40,506 nt of DNA, taken from NCBI GenBank assembly GCA_031549325.1, contig JAVBQA010000009.1, positions 1 through 40,506 of the forward strand. Reading direction: 5' to 3'. Within the stretch, counting starts at the first letter, position 1; every line of letters starts with the position of its first letter. The translations under genes and the position numbers were made by a program. Below, piece after piece: positions 1 to 8,217 of this stretch. The notes under the pieces are model-generated. The model did no database searches. It saw only the letters and a program-made list of their open reading frames with translations, and had not been told where the DNA came from. The DNA is from JAJDGF01 sp031549325. Its GTDB lineage: Bacteria; Bacillota; Clostridia; Christensenellales; Aristaeellaceae.

Positions 1-128
1 AAATTACTCGGGCGCGCCGTGGTTTTTCTTTTTGTCTGGTTTACCCGCGGCCCCCCGGGCGGGGGGGGGGGGGGGGGCCCGGGTTTTGAGCCCCGGGCCC
101 CCCCACTTGCGCTTACCCGGATGACTTT
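1..128. other. Low-quality or artefactual contig end
   Basis: A 17-base G run lies at 61-77, flanked by C6, GGGC, CCCGGG and a C7 run. The composition is unlike anything else in the window. No gene or terminator for the neighbouring minus-strand yunB can be read here. It most resembles sequencing or assembly error at a contig end, though a true GC-rich tract cannot be excluded. Confidence 0.6.
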
Positions 129-821
129 TCATGGATTCAAATCCAGCATGGAGTCCGCCCCCGGCGCGTTGACGTAGGACTCGGGCACCTCGCCCACGAT
201 GATCGATTCGGCCACCGGCACATAGGCGTTCACCGACACGGTGTTCGCCCCGGCCGGGATGACGATCCGCATCAGCACGCTGGCCTCCAGCGAGATCTCA
301 TGCCGCGTCTGGTTGATGCCCGCCGACTCAAACGCCGTCACAAATCGCGTCGTCACCGAGCCGACCGGCACCACGTTCACCCGGAACCGGGGCCCCATGC
401 CCGACACCAGATCCACGCCGAACGCTGCGCCCAGGGGCAGCTCCACCCCCTCGTTTGCAAACTCCGCCAGGTTGCGCTGGGCCACCAGCGCGGTCTGGGA
501 CGCCAGCTCGTTCATCAGCAGCGTGTTGGCCTGAAGCATCGTCACGCGCCCGCCCGCATCCTGCTGCACCTTGACCAGGTCGCTGTAGGTCACATCCCCC
601 GCCACCACCTCCCGAACCGCCTGGTTGATCGCCTGCACCGCCAGCTGGCGCGCCTTGGCCTCGGCCATGCTGAGCATGATCGGATTCAGGTTGTAAAACG
701 CGTACAGCATCAGCATGCTCATCAGCAGCGCCAGCGAAATCAGCACGACCATGCCGCGCCGCCCCAGCTGAATTTTCCGCAAAAGTGCAACCATCAAAGC
801 ACCCACTTCGTCCATATTCAT
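129..821 (-). CDS. yunB: Sporulation protein YunB
   Basis: 230 residues. There is one N-terminal membrane segment at about residues 22-44, then an extracytoplasmic domain typical of YunB: a long helix with A-Q-A-I-N-Q-A-V at about 61-68, followed by a beta-rich region with G-P-R-F-R-V-N-V and a conserved acidic/Pro tail. YunB is a mother-cell membrane protein made under sigma-E in Bacillus subtilis and needed for proper spore formation; its biochemical role is unknown. The ATG at 819-821 follows a weak purine-rich site; a second in-frame ATG lies two codons later. A perfect sigma-E -10 (CATACAAT) sits just upstream on the same strand. The gene stands alone and diverges from the penicillin-binding protein. 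Confidence 0.88.
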   Translation of the reverse strand: MNMDEVGALMVALLRKIQLGRRGMVVLISLALLMSMLMLYAFYNLNPIMLSMAEAKARQLAVQAINQAVREVVAGDVTYSDLVKVQQDAGGRVTMLQANTLLMNELASQTALVAQRNLAEFANEGVELPLGAAFGVDLVSGMGPRFRVNVVPVGSVTTRFVTAFESAGINQTRHEISLEASVLMRIVIPAGANTVSVNAYVPVAESIIVGEVPESYVNAPGADSMLDLNP

Positions 822-837
822 GAAGCTCTATCTCTGC

Positions 838-845
838 ATTGTATG
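838..845 (-). promoter_or_regulatory. Sigma-E-like -10 box for yunB
   Basis: Read on the minus strand this is CATACAAT, an exact match to the Bacillus sigma-E -10 consensus (CATACAMT). A partial -35 (CATTCTT, about 4 of 7) lies 16 bp upstream. The ATG is 16 bp downstream, giving a short leader. yunB is a known sigma-E gene in B. subtilis, which supports the call. Confidence 0.6.
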
Positions 846-914
846 TCGGGCATCCGGCCGTAAGAATGTTCAGAAATCTTTAACGGCGGACGGGCTGCAC
901 GTATGCTTCGTTTG

Positions 915-923
915 TGCTATAAT
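915..923 (+). promoter_or_regulatory. Extended -10 promoter of the PBP gene
   Basis: TGCTATAAT: a perfect TATAAT at 918-923 with a TGn extension. The -35 position (CTGCAC, 895-900, 17 bp spacer) is poor, as expected for an extended -10 promoter. Confidence 0.6.
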
Positions 924-959
924 AAATTGTTTACTCGACGCGGACTCAGGAGGCTAACT

Positions 960-3623
960 ATGAGCGCTTTCAAACCAAGGACGTCCGACGGGAACTTCCT
1001 GTTCTCGGTCATACTGGCCACCGCCAAGATGCTGTTCATCGTGATCCTGATCCTCGGGATTACGGGGGCGGGCATGCTGGTGGGCATCGCCAAAGCCTGG
1101 GTGGAAACCTCGCCGCCCCTGGACATCTCGGCGTTTGATCAGCAGGCCAAGACCTCGTTCATTTACGACAAGAACGGCAACCTGATCACCGACTTCAAGG
1201 GCACCGAGAACCGGATCGAGGCCACCATCGACGAGCTCCCGAAAAACCTCATCAACGCCATCATCGCCATCGAGGACCAGCGCTTCCAGAGCCACAACGG
1301 GGTAGACGTCAAGCGCATCTTCGGCGCGCTGTTCGCCAACATTTTCAACGACAAAAACCAGGGCGGCTCCACCATCACCCAGCAGCTGATCAAGCAGACC
1401 ATGCTCAGCACCGACCAGAACTTCAAGCGCAAGCTGCAGGAGGCCTATCTGGCGCTGGAGCTCGAAAAGAAGATCAGCAAGCAGGACATCCTGACCGAGT
1501 ACATGAACGTCATCTACCTGGGCGGCAGCAACTACGGCGTGAAGGTGGCCGCCCTCGACTACTTTGGGAAAAACCTGAACCAGCTGAACCTGAAGGAGTG
1601 CGCCACGCTGGCCGCCATCATCCGCGATCCGGGCCGCTACAACCCGCGCTCGTGCTACTACGTGAAAAAGGACACCGCGCCGCTGGACGACCGCACGGGG
1701 CGCGTGCTGAACCTGATGCTGGAGCAGGGGCTGATCAGCGACCACGAGTACCAGGAGGCGCTGGCCACCCCGCTGAACGTGCTGGAGAAATCCCAGTTCG
1801 TCAGCAAGATGTTCGACAACGCCTATTATGTCGAGTACGCCATCTACGACGTGGTCACCAAGATGCTGCGCGTGGAAGGCAATCAGCAGGACAATCAGGC
1901 CAACCGCTCGGCCATGGAGAACAAGCTCCGGACCGGCGGCTACCACATCTACACCGCGCTGAACCCCTTGGTGCAGGAGGGCATTCAGGAGGTCATCACC
2001 AACTGGAAAAACTATCCGGCCATGCGCAAGTCGGCTGATCAGACCTACAAAACCAAGATCGGCGACGGCGAATACATCCAGCTGATCCAGCCCCAGGCAG
2101 CCGCGGTGGTCATGGACTGGCACACCGGCGAGCTGAACGCTATCGTGGGCGGGCGCAACCTGCCCACCGCCAGGAAGCAGACCAACCGCGCCAACCTGCT
2201 GGGGCAGACCTCGGGCATGCCGGTGGGCAGCTCCATCAAGCCGCTGGCGGTGTACGGCCCGGCGTTTGACATGGGCTATTCGCCCGGCACGCCAGTGGTC
2301 AACGCGCCCCTGCGCATCGAGGGTTGGAACGACGGCGTCGGCGGCAAGGGCTACCCCAACAATTTCGGCGGCGCGTCCTTCACCGGCATCGAAAGCATGC
2401 GCATCGCCATGAACAAGTCCCACAACACCGCCGCCGCCCAGGTGCTGATGAACTATGTGGGCGTGGAAAACTCCGCGCACTACCTGCAGCTGCTCGGCAT
2501 CAAGCGCGAGCACATCATGACCAACGGCGCGGGCCTGGCGCTCGGCAGCTCGGGCATCTCCCCCATCGAGATGACCGCCGCCTTCGGCGCCATCGCCAAC
2601 AACGGCGAGTATCTGGAGCCCTATGCCTTCACCCGCGTGCTGAACTCCGACGGCTCGCTGTACATCGACGTGAAAAACGTGCAGATCCGGCGGCAGGCCT
2701 TCAAGCCCTCCACCGCCTGGCTGCTGGTGAACGTGCTCAAGGGCTGCGTGAACCCCAAGACCGGCACCGGCGACAAGGCGCGCTTTGGCAACTTCGAGGT
2801 GGCGGGCAAGACCGGCACCAACTCAGACTCGCGCGGCGTCACCTTCGCAGGCATCACGGGCTACCTGAGCGCCTGCGTGTGGATCGGCCACGACGGCTAC
2901 CAGCCGCTGGTTTCCAACGCCACCGGCGGCAACTACGCCGCTCCGCTGTGGGCGGCTGTGATGAGCAAGGCCCACCAGCTGAAGGGCTACACCAAGAACC
3001 GCAAGATCAACGCCGCCAAAGCCGACGAGATGGGCTTTGTGGTGGCCACGGCCTGCGCGGTGTCGGGCATGAAGCCCACCGCCGCCTGCGCCGATGACGT
3101 CAACGGCTACAAGGTGACCAAGGACTACTACGTCAAGGGCAGCCAGCCCACCCAGACGTGCAACATGCACCGCACAATCCGGCTGTGCACCAAGTCCAAG
3201 AAGGCGCCGGGCAAGTACTGCAAGTCCACCAAGGTCTACGGCACCATCTACCTGCCCGAGGGGCATCCGCTGCGCTACGCGTACGCCAGCGACCCGCAGA
3301 AGGTGCGCTCCTACTTCAAGGGCGCGTCCACCGACAAGGATGCCGCCGCGGTCGGCGTCTGCAAGGTTTGCAAGAGCAATTCAGGCAGGACAGCCACCAC
3401 ATCCACCGCCAGCGACAAGCTGCAGACCGCCATCGCCAAGGCCCAGAGCCAGGTGGAGCGCGCCGAAACGCTGATGGAGGCCGGCACCCTCACCAGCGCG
3501 CAGGAGCGGCAGCTCACCAAAGCCCGCGACTACGTGCAGCGCGCCATCGAGGACGAGTCGGTCGCCAACATGAACAAGTACACCAAGCAGCTCAAACAGC
3601 TGGTCGACAAACTCAGCCAGTGA
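960..3623 (+). CDS. Class A penicillin-binding protein (PBP1A-type)
   Basis: 887 residues. A bifunctional peptidoglycan synthase that polymerises glycan strands from lipid II (GT51 domain) and crosslinks stem peptides (transpeptidase domain). One membrane anchor at about 20-45. GT51 motifs: EDQRF at 105-109 (catalytic E105), GGSTITQQ at 135-142, then R-K-L-Q-E. Transpeptidase triad: S424-S-I-K427, S487-H-N489 and K617-T-G. A Cys-rich tail (about 700-790) with several C-x2-C and C-x-n-C pairs and a final Ala/Glu/Lys helical stretch resemble other clostridial PBPs. The start at 960 is set by AGGAGG at 948-953 with a 6-base gap; the reading frame is open further upstream but has no better site. 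It is followed at once by a terminator, so it is monocistronic. Confidence 0.93.
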   Translation: MSAFKPRTSDGNFLFSVILATAKMLFIVILILGITGAGMLVGIAKAWVETSPPLDISAFDQQAKTSFIYDKNGNLITDFKGTENRIEATIDELPKNLINAIIAIEDQRFQSHNGVDVKRIFGALFANIFNDKNQGGSTITQQLIKQTMLSTDQNFKRKLQEAYLALELEKKISKQDILTEYMNVIYLGGSNYGVKVAALDYFGKNLNQLNLKECATLAAIIRDPGRYNPRSCYYVKKDTAPLDDRTGRVLNLMLEQGLISDHEYQEALATPLNVLEKSQFVSKMFDNAYYVEYAIYDVVTKMLRVEGNQQDNQANRSAMENKLRTGGYHIYTALNPLVQEGIQEVITNWKNYPAMRKSADQTYKTKIGDGEYIQLIQPQAAAVVMDWHTGELNAIVGGRNLPTARKQTNRANLLGQTSGMPVGSSIKPLAVYGPAFDMGYSPGTPVVNAPLRIEGWNDGVGGKGYPNNFGGASFTGIESMRIAMNKSHNTAAAQVLMNYVGVENSAHYLQLLGIKREHIMTNGAGLALGSSGISPIEMTAAFGAIANNGEYLEPYAFTRVLNSDGSLYIDVKNVQIRRQAFKPSTAWLLVNVLKGCVNPKTGTGDKARFGNFEVAGKTGTNSDSRGVTFAGITGYLSACVWIGHDGYQPLVSNATGGNYAAPLWAAVMSKAHQLKGYTKNRKINAAKADEMGFVVATACAVSGMKPTAACADDVNGYKVTKDYYVKGSQPTQTCNMHRTIRLCTKSKKAPGKYCKSTKVYGTIYLPEGHPLRYAYASDPQKVRSYFKGASTDKDAAAVGVCKVCKSNSGRTATTSTASDKLQTAIAKAQSQVERAETLMEAGTLTSAQERQLTKARDYVQRAIEDESVANMNKYTKQLKQLVDKLSQ

Positions 3624-3637
3624 CGGATCTTTCACAA

Positions 3638-3665
3638 AGCGCGCTCATTCGGGGCGCGCTTTTTT
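3638..3665 (+). terminator. Intrinsic terminator after the PBP gene
   Basis: Stem AGCGCGC (3638-3644) with GCGCGCT (3654-3660), 9-base loop, followed by a T run to 3665. Confidence 0.85.
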
Positions 3666-3668
3666 GTC

Positions 3669-3697
3669 TTGCGAAACATGCGCAAACGTTGTACAAT
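3669..3697 (+). promoter_or_regulatory. Sigma-A promoter of the Gfo/Idh gene
   Basis: -35 TTGCGA (3669-3674), 17 bp spacer, -10 TACAAT (3692-3697), starting directly after the preceding terminator. Confidence 0.6.
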
Positions 3698-3744
3698 ACG
3701 GGGGGATGAGACACACGAACACAATCACACGGGAGGATGCACTC

Positions 3745-4836
3745 ATGAAGAAAGTCAGGATTGGGATCATCGGCTGCGGTGGCATCGCCAACGGCAAGCA
3801 CATGCCCGCGCTGAGCAAGCTGGACAACGCCGAGATGGTGGCGTTCTGCGACATCATTGAGGAGCGCGCCGTGAAGGCCGCCGCCGAGTATGGCGCGCCG
3901 GGCAGCAAGGTGTTCACCGACTACAAGGAGATGCTGAAAGAGCCGCTGGATGTGGTCCATGTGCTCACACCCAACATCGACCACTCCTACATGACCGTGG
4001 ACGCGCTGAACGCGGGCAAGCACGTGATGTGCGAGAAGCCCATGGCCATCAACTCCGCCGAAGCCAAGAAGATGGTGGACGCCGCCAAGAAGACCGGCAA
4101 AAAGCTGACCATCGGCTACCAGAGCCGCTTCCGCGCCGACAGCGTGCACCTGAAAAAGTGCATCGACGCCGGCGACCTGGGCGACATTTACTATGCTCGC
4201 GCCCAGGCCATCAGAAGGCGCGCCGTGCCCACCTGGGGCGTGTTCCTGGACGAGCAGAAGCAGGGCGGCGGGCCGCTGATCGACATCGGCACCCACGCGC
4301 TGGACCTGACCTTGTACATGATGAACAACTACGAGCCCGCCATGGTCGTCGGCTCCACGTTCAGAAAGCTGGCGGACACGAAGAACGCCGCCAACGCATG
4401 GGGATCCTGGGATCCGAAGAAGTTCACCGTCGAGGACAGCGCCTTCGGCTTCATCAAGATGAAGAATGGCGCCACCATCGTGCTCGAGTCCAGCTGGGCG
4501 CTGAACACGCTGCTGGTGGACGAAGCCAAGACCATCCTGTGCGGCGACAAGGGCGGCGCTGACATGCTGGGCGAGAATGGCGGGCTGCGCCTGAACGGCG
4601 AGCGCTTCGGCAAACTCTACACCACCGAGCCTGACCTCAAGGGCGGCGAGGCCGCGTTCTACGAGAACGAAGGGAGCGCCAAGGCCGAGGACGTGGAGGC
4701 CAGGATGTGGATCGACCATGTGCTCAACGACAAGAAGCCCCTCATCACCAAGCCCGAGCAGGCCTTTGTCGTCACGCAGATCCTCGAAGCCATCTACGAG
4801 TCCAACAAAACCGGCAAGCCGGTGTTCTTCGAGTAG
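3745..4836 (+). CDS. Gfo/Idh/MocA family oxidoreductase
   Basis: 363 residues, the usual length. The N-terminal Rossmann fold has the glycine motif G-I-I-G-C-G-G-I-A near residues 7-15, the family signature E97-K98-P99, and a C-terminal alpha/beta domain with GGPLIDIGTHALD, which carries the likely catalytic His. Members oxidise or reduce sugars, inositols and related polyols with NAD(P). The substrate cannot be read from the sequence and no sugar-uptake or sugar-catabolic gene lies nearby. Start chosen at the ATG after GGGAGG (3731-3736, 8-base gap); the frame extends upstream into the promoter. Single-gene unit between a terminator and a hairpin. Confidence 0.9.
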   Translation: MKKVRIGIIGCGGIANGKHMPALSKLDNAEMVAFCDIIEERAVKAAAEYGAPGSKVFTDYKEMLKEPLDVVHVLTPNIDHSYMTVDALNAGKHVMCEKPMAINSAEAKKMVDAAKKTGKKLTIGYQSRFRADSVHLKKCIDAGDLGDIYYARAQAIRRRAVPTWGVFLDEQKQGGGPLIDIGTHALDLTLYMMNNYEPAMVVGSTFRKLADTKNAANAWGSWDPKKFTVEDSAFGFIKMKNGATIVLESSWALNTLLVDEAKTILCGDKGGADMLGENGGLRLNGERFGKLYTTEPDLKGGEAAFYENEGSAKAEDVEARMWIDHVLNDKKPLITKPEQAFVVTQILEAIYESNKTGKPVFFE

Positions 4837-4913
4837 GAGGAGGAGCGCCGGAGGCCAGCCTCCGGACTCCCCTGGGCCCGAGGCCCTAAATCTCAGTTGA
4901 TGGAATAATTTAT

Positions 4914-4941
4914 AAGGGCCGTGCCGTCCGGCACAGCCCTT
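4914..4941. terminator. Hairpin between convergent genes, possible terminator
   Basis: AAGGGC-c-GTGCC paired with GGCAC-a-GCCCTT, loop GTCC. It lies between the convergent Gfo/Idh and XRE-S24 genes and could end both. Neither side has a clean T run, so this is a moderate call. A second small inverted repeat (CGGAG/CTCCG) is at 4849-4864. Confidence 0.45.
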
Positions 4942-5014
4942 GACTCTTCAAATCAGAAATCCCCCGAGGCCCTGGCAGGATTCTCTGGGGCGGCGGCCTA
5001 GGCCGTCAACTCCG

Positions 5015-5734
5015 CTACAGCCTGCGCTCCAGCTTCACGCACTTGCCGATGACGACGATGTCGCGGCGGTCGACGAGCTCCCCCAAGTACTCGCGGTCGA
5101 AGGACTGGAGCAGCAGCTTGGCGCCGTCCTGCTTGACGAGCTTGCGCACGATGCGGCGGCCCTTGTGCTGAATCAGCATGACGGCGCCATCCTCCACCGC
5201 GCCGGCGGGCACCGTCAGCAGCAGGTCGCCGGCGTGGATCCGATAGCCGCGCAGGGAATCGTCCGGGCACCGGTAGAACAGCGCCTTGTCGGGGGCGGCG
5301 CCCTCAATCCTGCCGCCCACCATTGGGGTGAGCACGTGGTCGATCACCAGGCCGTCTTCCCCCATCACCGGCACGCGGCGCACGATGCCCGAGAGCGCAT
5401 CCAGCCAGGCGTCGCTGGCCTCGGCCTCGGCTTCCGGGGCGGTGCTGGCCACGACGGGCGTGGCGTTATCGCTGGGCACCGGCATCACGTAGGGGCGCGG
5501 CCGGGGGCGCAGCTTGACTTCGGGCTCGGCGGCCACCTCCAGCTCGGTCGAGACCGGATTCTTCACGCCCAAAAGCTTTAAGATGCGCTGGGCTTGCTCA
5601 TCGGACACGATGCGCGTGCCCTGCTCGATTTCTTTGATGAAGCTCTCCGCAAAGCCCGCCTTCTTGCCCAGCTGCTTCTCGGACAGCCCTTGCTTCAGCC
5701 TGGCGGCCTTGATCGTATCACCCAAACGGCTCAT
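5015..5734 (-). CDS. XRE-family regulator with LexA-like S24 domain
   Basis: 239 residues. N-terminal helix-turn-helix of the Cro/CI type at about 4-58, a Pro/Ala/Glu-rich linker (about 70-108) and an S24/LexA-like beta domain (about 110-239). S160 and K198 stand where the LexA Ser-Lys dyad is expected (38 residues apart; 37 in LexA). The usual Ala-Gly self-cleavage pair about 35 residues before the Ser is not visible (sequence there is V-P-V-M-G-E-D-G), so self-cleavage is doubtful. Start at the ATG after GGAGG with a 7-base gap. It diverges from the metG T-box and its promoter shares a -35 palindrome with the metG promoter. No prophage genes are near, so this looks like a chromosomal regulator of unknown targets. 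Confidence 0.8.
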   Translation of the reverse strand: MSRLGDTIKAARLKQGLSEKQLGKKAGFAESFIKEIEQGTRIVSDEQAQRILKLLGVKNPVSTELEVAAEPEVKLRPRPRPYVMPVPSDNATPVVASTAPEAEAEASDAWLDALSGIVRRVPVMGEDGLVIDHVLTPMVGGRIEGAAPDKALFYRCPDDSLRGYRIHAGDLLLTVPAGAVEDGAVMLIQHKGRRIVRKLVKQDGAKLLLQSFDREYLGELVDRRDIVVIGKCVKLERRL

Positions 5735-5881
5735 GTGTGTTCCTCCGTAAACAAAGTGTGGGCAGGCGGCGCGAGATCGCCCGCGTCCTGCGTGCCAAAC
5801 TCTCCCGGCAGCTGCGGCCTCGCTTCTGCGCAGGCGACGGCAACATCAAAAGCAGCTTTCGCATGCGCAATCGCCCAACCC

Positions 5882-5910
5882 ATTATAGTCGGAAAAAAAC
5901 CGCTTGACAA
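5882..5910 (-). promoter_or_regulatory. Promoter of the XRE-S24 regulator
   Basis: On the minus strand: -35 TTGTCA (complement of 5905-5910), 17 bp spacer, perfect -10 TATAAT (complement of 5882-5887). The -35 physically overlaps the -35 of the metG promoter on the other strand. It would give a leader of about 140 bases, in which no feature was recognised. Confidence 0.6.
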
Positions 5911-5913
5911 GCG
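5901..5913. promoter_or_regulatory. Palindrome over two divergent -35 boxes
   Basis: CGCTTGACAAGCG, perfectly symmetric about the central A. It carries the -35 hexamers of both divergent promoters and so could be an operator for coordinated control, or could simply result from the two overlapping hexamers. Confidence 0.45.
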
Positions 5914-5932
5914 CCCAAACGGTTATTATAAT
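5904..5932 (+). promoter_or_regulatory. Sigma-A promoter of the metG T-box transcript
   Basis: TTGACA (5904-5909), 17 bp, TATAAT (5927-5932): perfect consensus in both hexamers and spacing. Confidence 0.85.
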
Positions 5933-5939
5933 GTGCTCA

Positions 5940-6206
5940 ACGGCGTTGACGGAAAGAGTAGCGGACGGTTGCGGCCCGAAAGAGAGCTGGGCAAGGTGAA
6001 AGCCAGCGGCGCGCGATCCCCGCGAACATGGTTCCCGAGCCTTTGGGGTGAGCAATCATCTGGTTAGCCCCGGACGTTTGGCCGCGTTACAGGCTCAGCC
6101 AATGACGGTTGGCGAAGAGGTTCACATGGCGACATGCGAACAAAGCAGGGTGGTACCGCGTCGATCAGACGCCCCTCGCAAGCAGACTTGCGGGCGGCGT
6201 TTTTTG
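5940..6206 (+). ncRNA. T-box leader specific for tRNA-Met
   Basis: A tRNA-sensing riboswitch that lets transcription continue when uncharged tRNA-Met binds. Visible parts: AAAGAGTAGCGG at the base of stem I, AGAGAG (5981-5986) and GGTGAAAGCC (5995-6004) of the stem I apical region, a specifier loop GAACATGG with codon ATG at 6028-6030, and the T-box proper AGGGTGGTACCGCG (6147-6160) whose TGGT (6151-6154) would pair with the ACCA end of tRNA-Met. The competing terminator is CGCAAG/CTTGCG extended by flanking GC pairs, followed by a T run at 6200-6205. The Met specifier agrees with the downstream metG. Confidence 0.93.
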
Positions 6207-6240
6207 TTTGCCGCCCAAGCCAAAAAGGAGGCCGATCCCC

Positions 6241-8217
6241 ATGGGCAAACCGTTCTACATCACGACTCCCATTTACTACCCCAGCGCCAACCTGCACATC
6301 GGGCATAGCTACTGCTCCACGGCGGCGGACACCATGGCGCGCTTCAAGAAGCAAACCGGATTTGACGTGTTCTTTCTGACGGGCACCGACGAGCACGGCC
6401 AGAAGATCGAGGAGAAAGCGGCTGCGGCCGGCAAATCGCCACAGCAGTTTGTGGACGACATCGTCGCCGGCATCAAGTCCCTGTGGACGCTGATGGATGT
6501 GCAGTATGACGACTTCATCCGCACGACCGACGCGCGCCACGAGGTGGTGGTGCAGAAGATTTTCAAGCAGTTTTACGAACAGGGCGACATCTACAAGAGC
6601 GAGTATGAGGGGCTGTACTGCACGCCGTGCGAATCGTTCTGGACGCCGTCTCAGCTGAAGGACGGCTGCTGTCCCGACTGCGGCGGCCCGGTGAAGGCCG
6701 CCAAGGAAGAGAGTTATTTCTTCCGCATGAGCAAGTACCAGGATTGGCTGATCGAGTACATCGAGACCCACCCGGACTTCATCCAGCCGCCGTCCCGCGC
6801 CAAGGAGATGCTGACCAACTTTCTGCGCCCCGGCCTGCAGGACCTGTGCGTCAGCCGCACCTCGTTCAAATGGGGCGTGCCGGTGGATTTCGACCCGAGC
6901 CACGTGGTGTACGTATGGATCGACGCGCTGAGCAACTACATCACCGCGCTCGGCTACGGCACCGATCACGACGAGCTGTTCAAGAAATACTGGCCCGCCG
7001 ACATCCACCTGGTGGGCAAGGAGATCGTGCGGTTCCACACGATCTACTGGCCGATCATGCTGCACGCGCTGGGCTTACCGCTCCCCAAGCAGGTGTTTGG
7101 CCACGGCTGGCTGACCATGGGCGACGACAAGATGAGCAAGTCCAAGGGCAATGTGGTGGATCCGGTGGTGCTGTGCGAGCGGTACAGCTCGGACGCCATC
7201 CGCTATTTCTTAATGCGCGAAATGCCGTTCGGCGCGGACGGCAAGTTCAGCAACGAGGCGCTGCTGACCCGCATCAATTCGGACCTGGCAAACGACCTGG
7301 GCAACCTGGTGTCCAGAACCGTGGCCATGATCGAGAAGTATTTCGACGGCGCGGTGCCGCAGCCCGGCCCGGCCACCGAGCTGGAGGCTTCCCTGAAGGC
7401 GCGGTTTGAGGCGCTGCCCGGCCTTGTGGCGAGCCACATGGACGCGCTGCAGTTCTCCCAGGCGCTGTCCGAAATCTGGAAGCTGGTGGGCGATTGCAAC
7501 CGCTACATCGACCAGACCCAGCCGTGGATTCTGGGCAAGTCTGACGAAGGCAGGCCGTATCTGGGCACGGTGCTGTATACCCTGGCCGAGTGCGTGCGCG
7601 CCGTCGCCGTGTGCGTCGCGCCCACCATGCCCCGGACGCCCGAACGCATCTTCCAGCAACTGGGCGTGACCGATGAAGCGCTCAAAACCTGGGCTTCCAT
7701 CGCGGCTTTTGGCGGCTTGAAGCCCGGCGGCCGAGTGTGCAAGGGCGAGGCGCTGTTCCCGCGCATAGACATCCCAAAAGAGCTGGAATCGCTGACCGCA
7801 AACGTGCCGGCTGCCCCCCCGGCTTCAGAGTCCGTCAAGGCGGGATCGAAAGGCAGCGCGCCCAGCGCAGACGCGGAGGGCGAATCCCCCGCGCTGATCA
7901 CCGCCGACGATTTCTTCAAGGTGAAGCTGCTGACCGCCAAGGTCGTCGCCTGCGAGCGCGTGGAGAAATCCGACAAGCTGCTGAAGGAAACCCTCGACGT
8001 GGGCGGCGAGACGCGCACGGTGCTGTCCGGCATCGCGCAGCACTACACGCCTGAGGAGATGGTCGGCAAAACCGTGGTGCTGGTCGCAAACCTCGCGCCC
8101 CGCAAGATGCGCGGCGTCGAGTCCCAGGGCATGCTGCTGTGCGCCGAGGGTCCGGACGGCAAACTGAAACTGGTAACCGTGGAGGGCGACATGCCCAGCG
8201 GGTGCGAGATCTCATGA
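6241..8217 (+). CDS. metG: Methionyl-tRNA synthetase
   Basis: 658 residues. Charges tRNA-Met with methionine. Class I catalytic core with HIGH at 19-22 and KMSKS at 297-301, a zinc-knuckle insertion (CTPCESFW then CCPDCG) around residues 125-150, an anticodon-binding helical domain, and a C-terminal tRNA-binding OB fold of the EMAP-II type from about 550 to the end, joined by an Ala/Ser/Pro-rich linker. Start at the ATG after AAGGAGG (6225-6231, 9-base gap); upstream codons lie in the T-box terminator. Controlled by the T-box. It overlaps tatD by ATGA. Confidence 0.97.
   Translation: MGKPFYITTPIYYPSANLHIGHSYCSTAADTMARFKKQTGFDVFFLTGTDEHGQKIEEKAAAAGKSPQQFVDDIVAGIKSLWTLMDVQYDDFIRTTDARHEVVVQKIFKQFYEQGDIYKSEYEGLYCTPCESFWTPSQLKDGCCPDCGGPVKAAKEESYFFRMSKYQDWLIEYIETHPDFIQPPSRAKEMLTNFLRPGLQDLCVSRTSFKWGVPVDFDPSHVVYVWIDALSNYITALGYGTDHDELFKKYWPADIHLVGKEIVRFHTIYWPIMLHALGLPLPKQVFGHGWLTMGDDKMSKSKGNVVDPVVLCERYSSDAIRYFLMREMPFGADGKFSNEALLTRINSDLANDLGNLVSRTVAMIEKYFDGAVPQPGPATELEASLKARFEALPGLVASHMDALQFSQALSEIWKLVGDCNRYIDQTQPWILGKSDEGRPYLGTVLYTLAECVRAVAVCVAPTMPRTPERIFQQLGVTDEALKTWASIAAFGGLKPGGRVCKGEALFPRIDIPKELESLTANVPAAPPASESVKAGSKGSAPSADAEGESPALITADDFFKVKLLTAKVVACERVEKSDKLLKETLDVGGETRTVLSGIAQHYTPEEMVGKTVVLVANLAPRKMRGVESQGMLLCAEGPDGKLKLVTVEGDMPSGCEIS

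Noticed and set aside
954..2513. 519-codon minus-strand frame opposite the PBP gene
   Set aside because: Composition is a GC-driven shadow (Val/Leu/Ala/Gly/His-rich with no domain), while the plus frame has all PBP motifs.
3613..4719. 368-codon minus-strand frame opposite the Gfo/Idh gene
   Set aside because: Shadow of the plus-strand oxidoreductase; no motif and no ribosome site.
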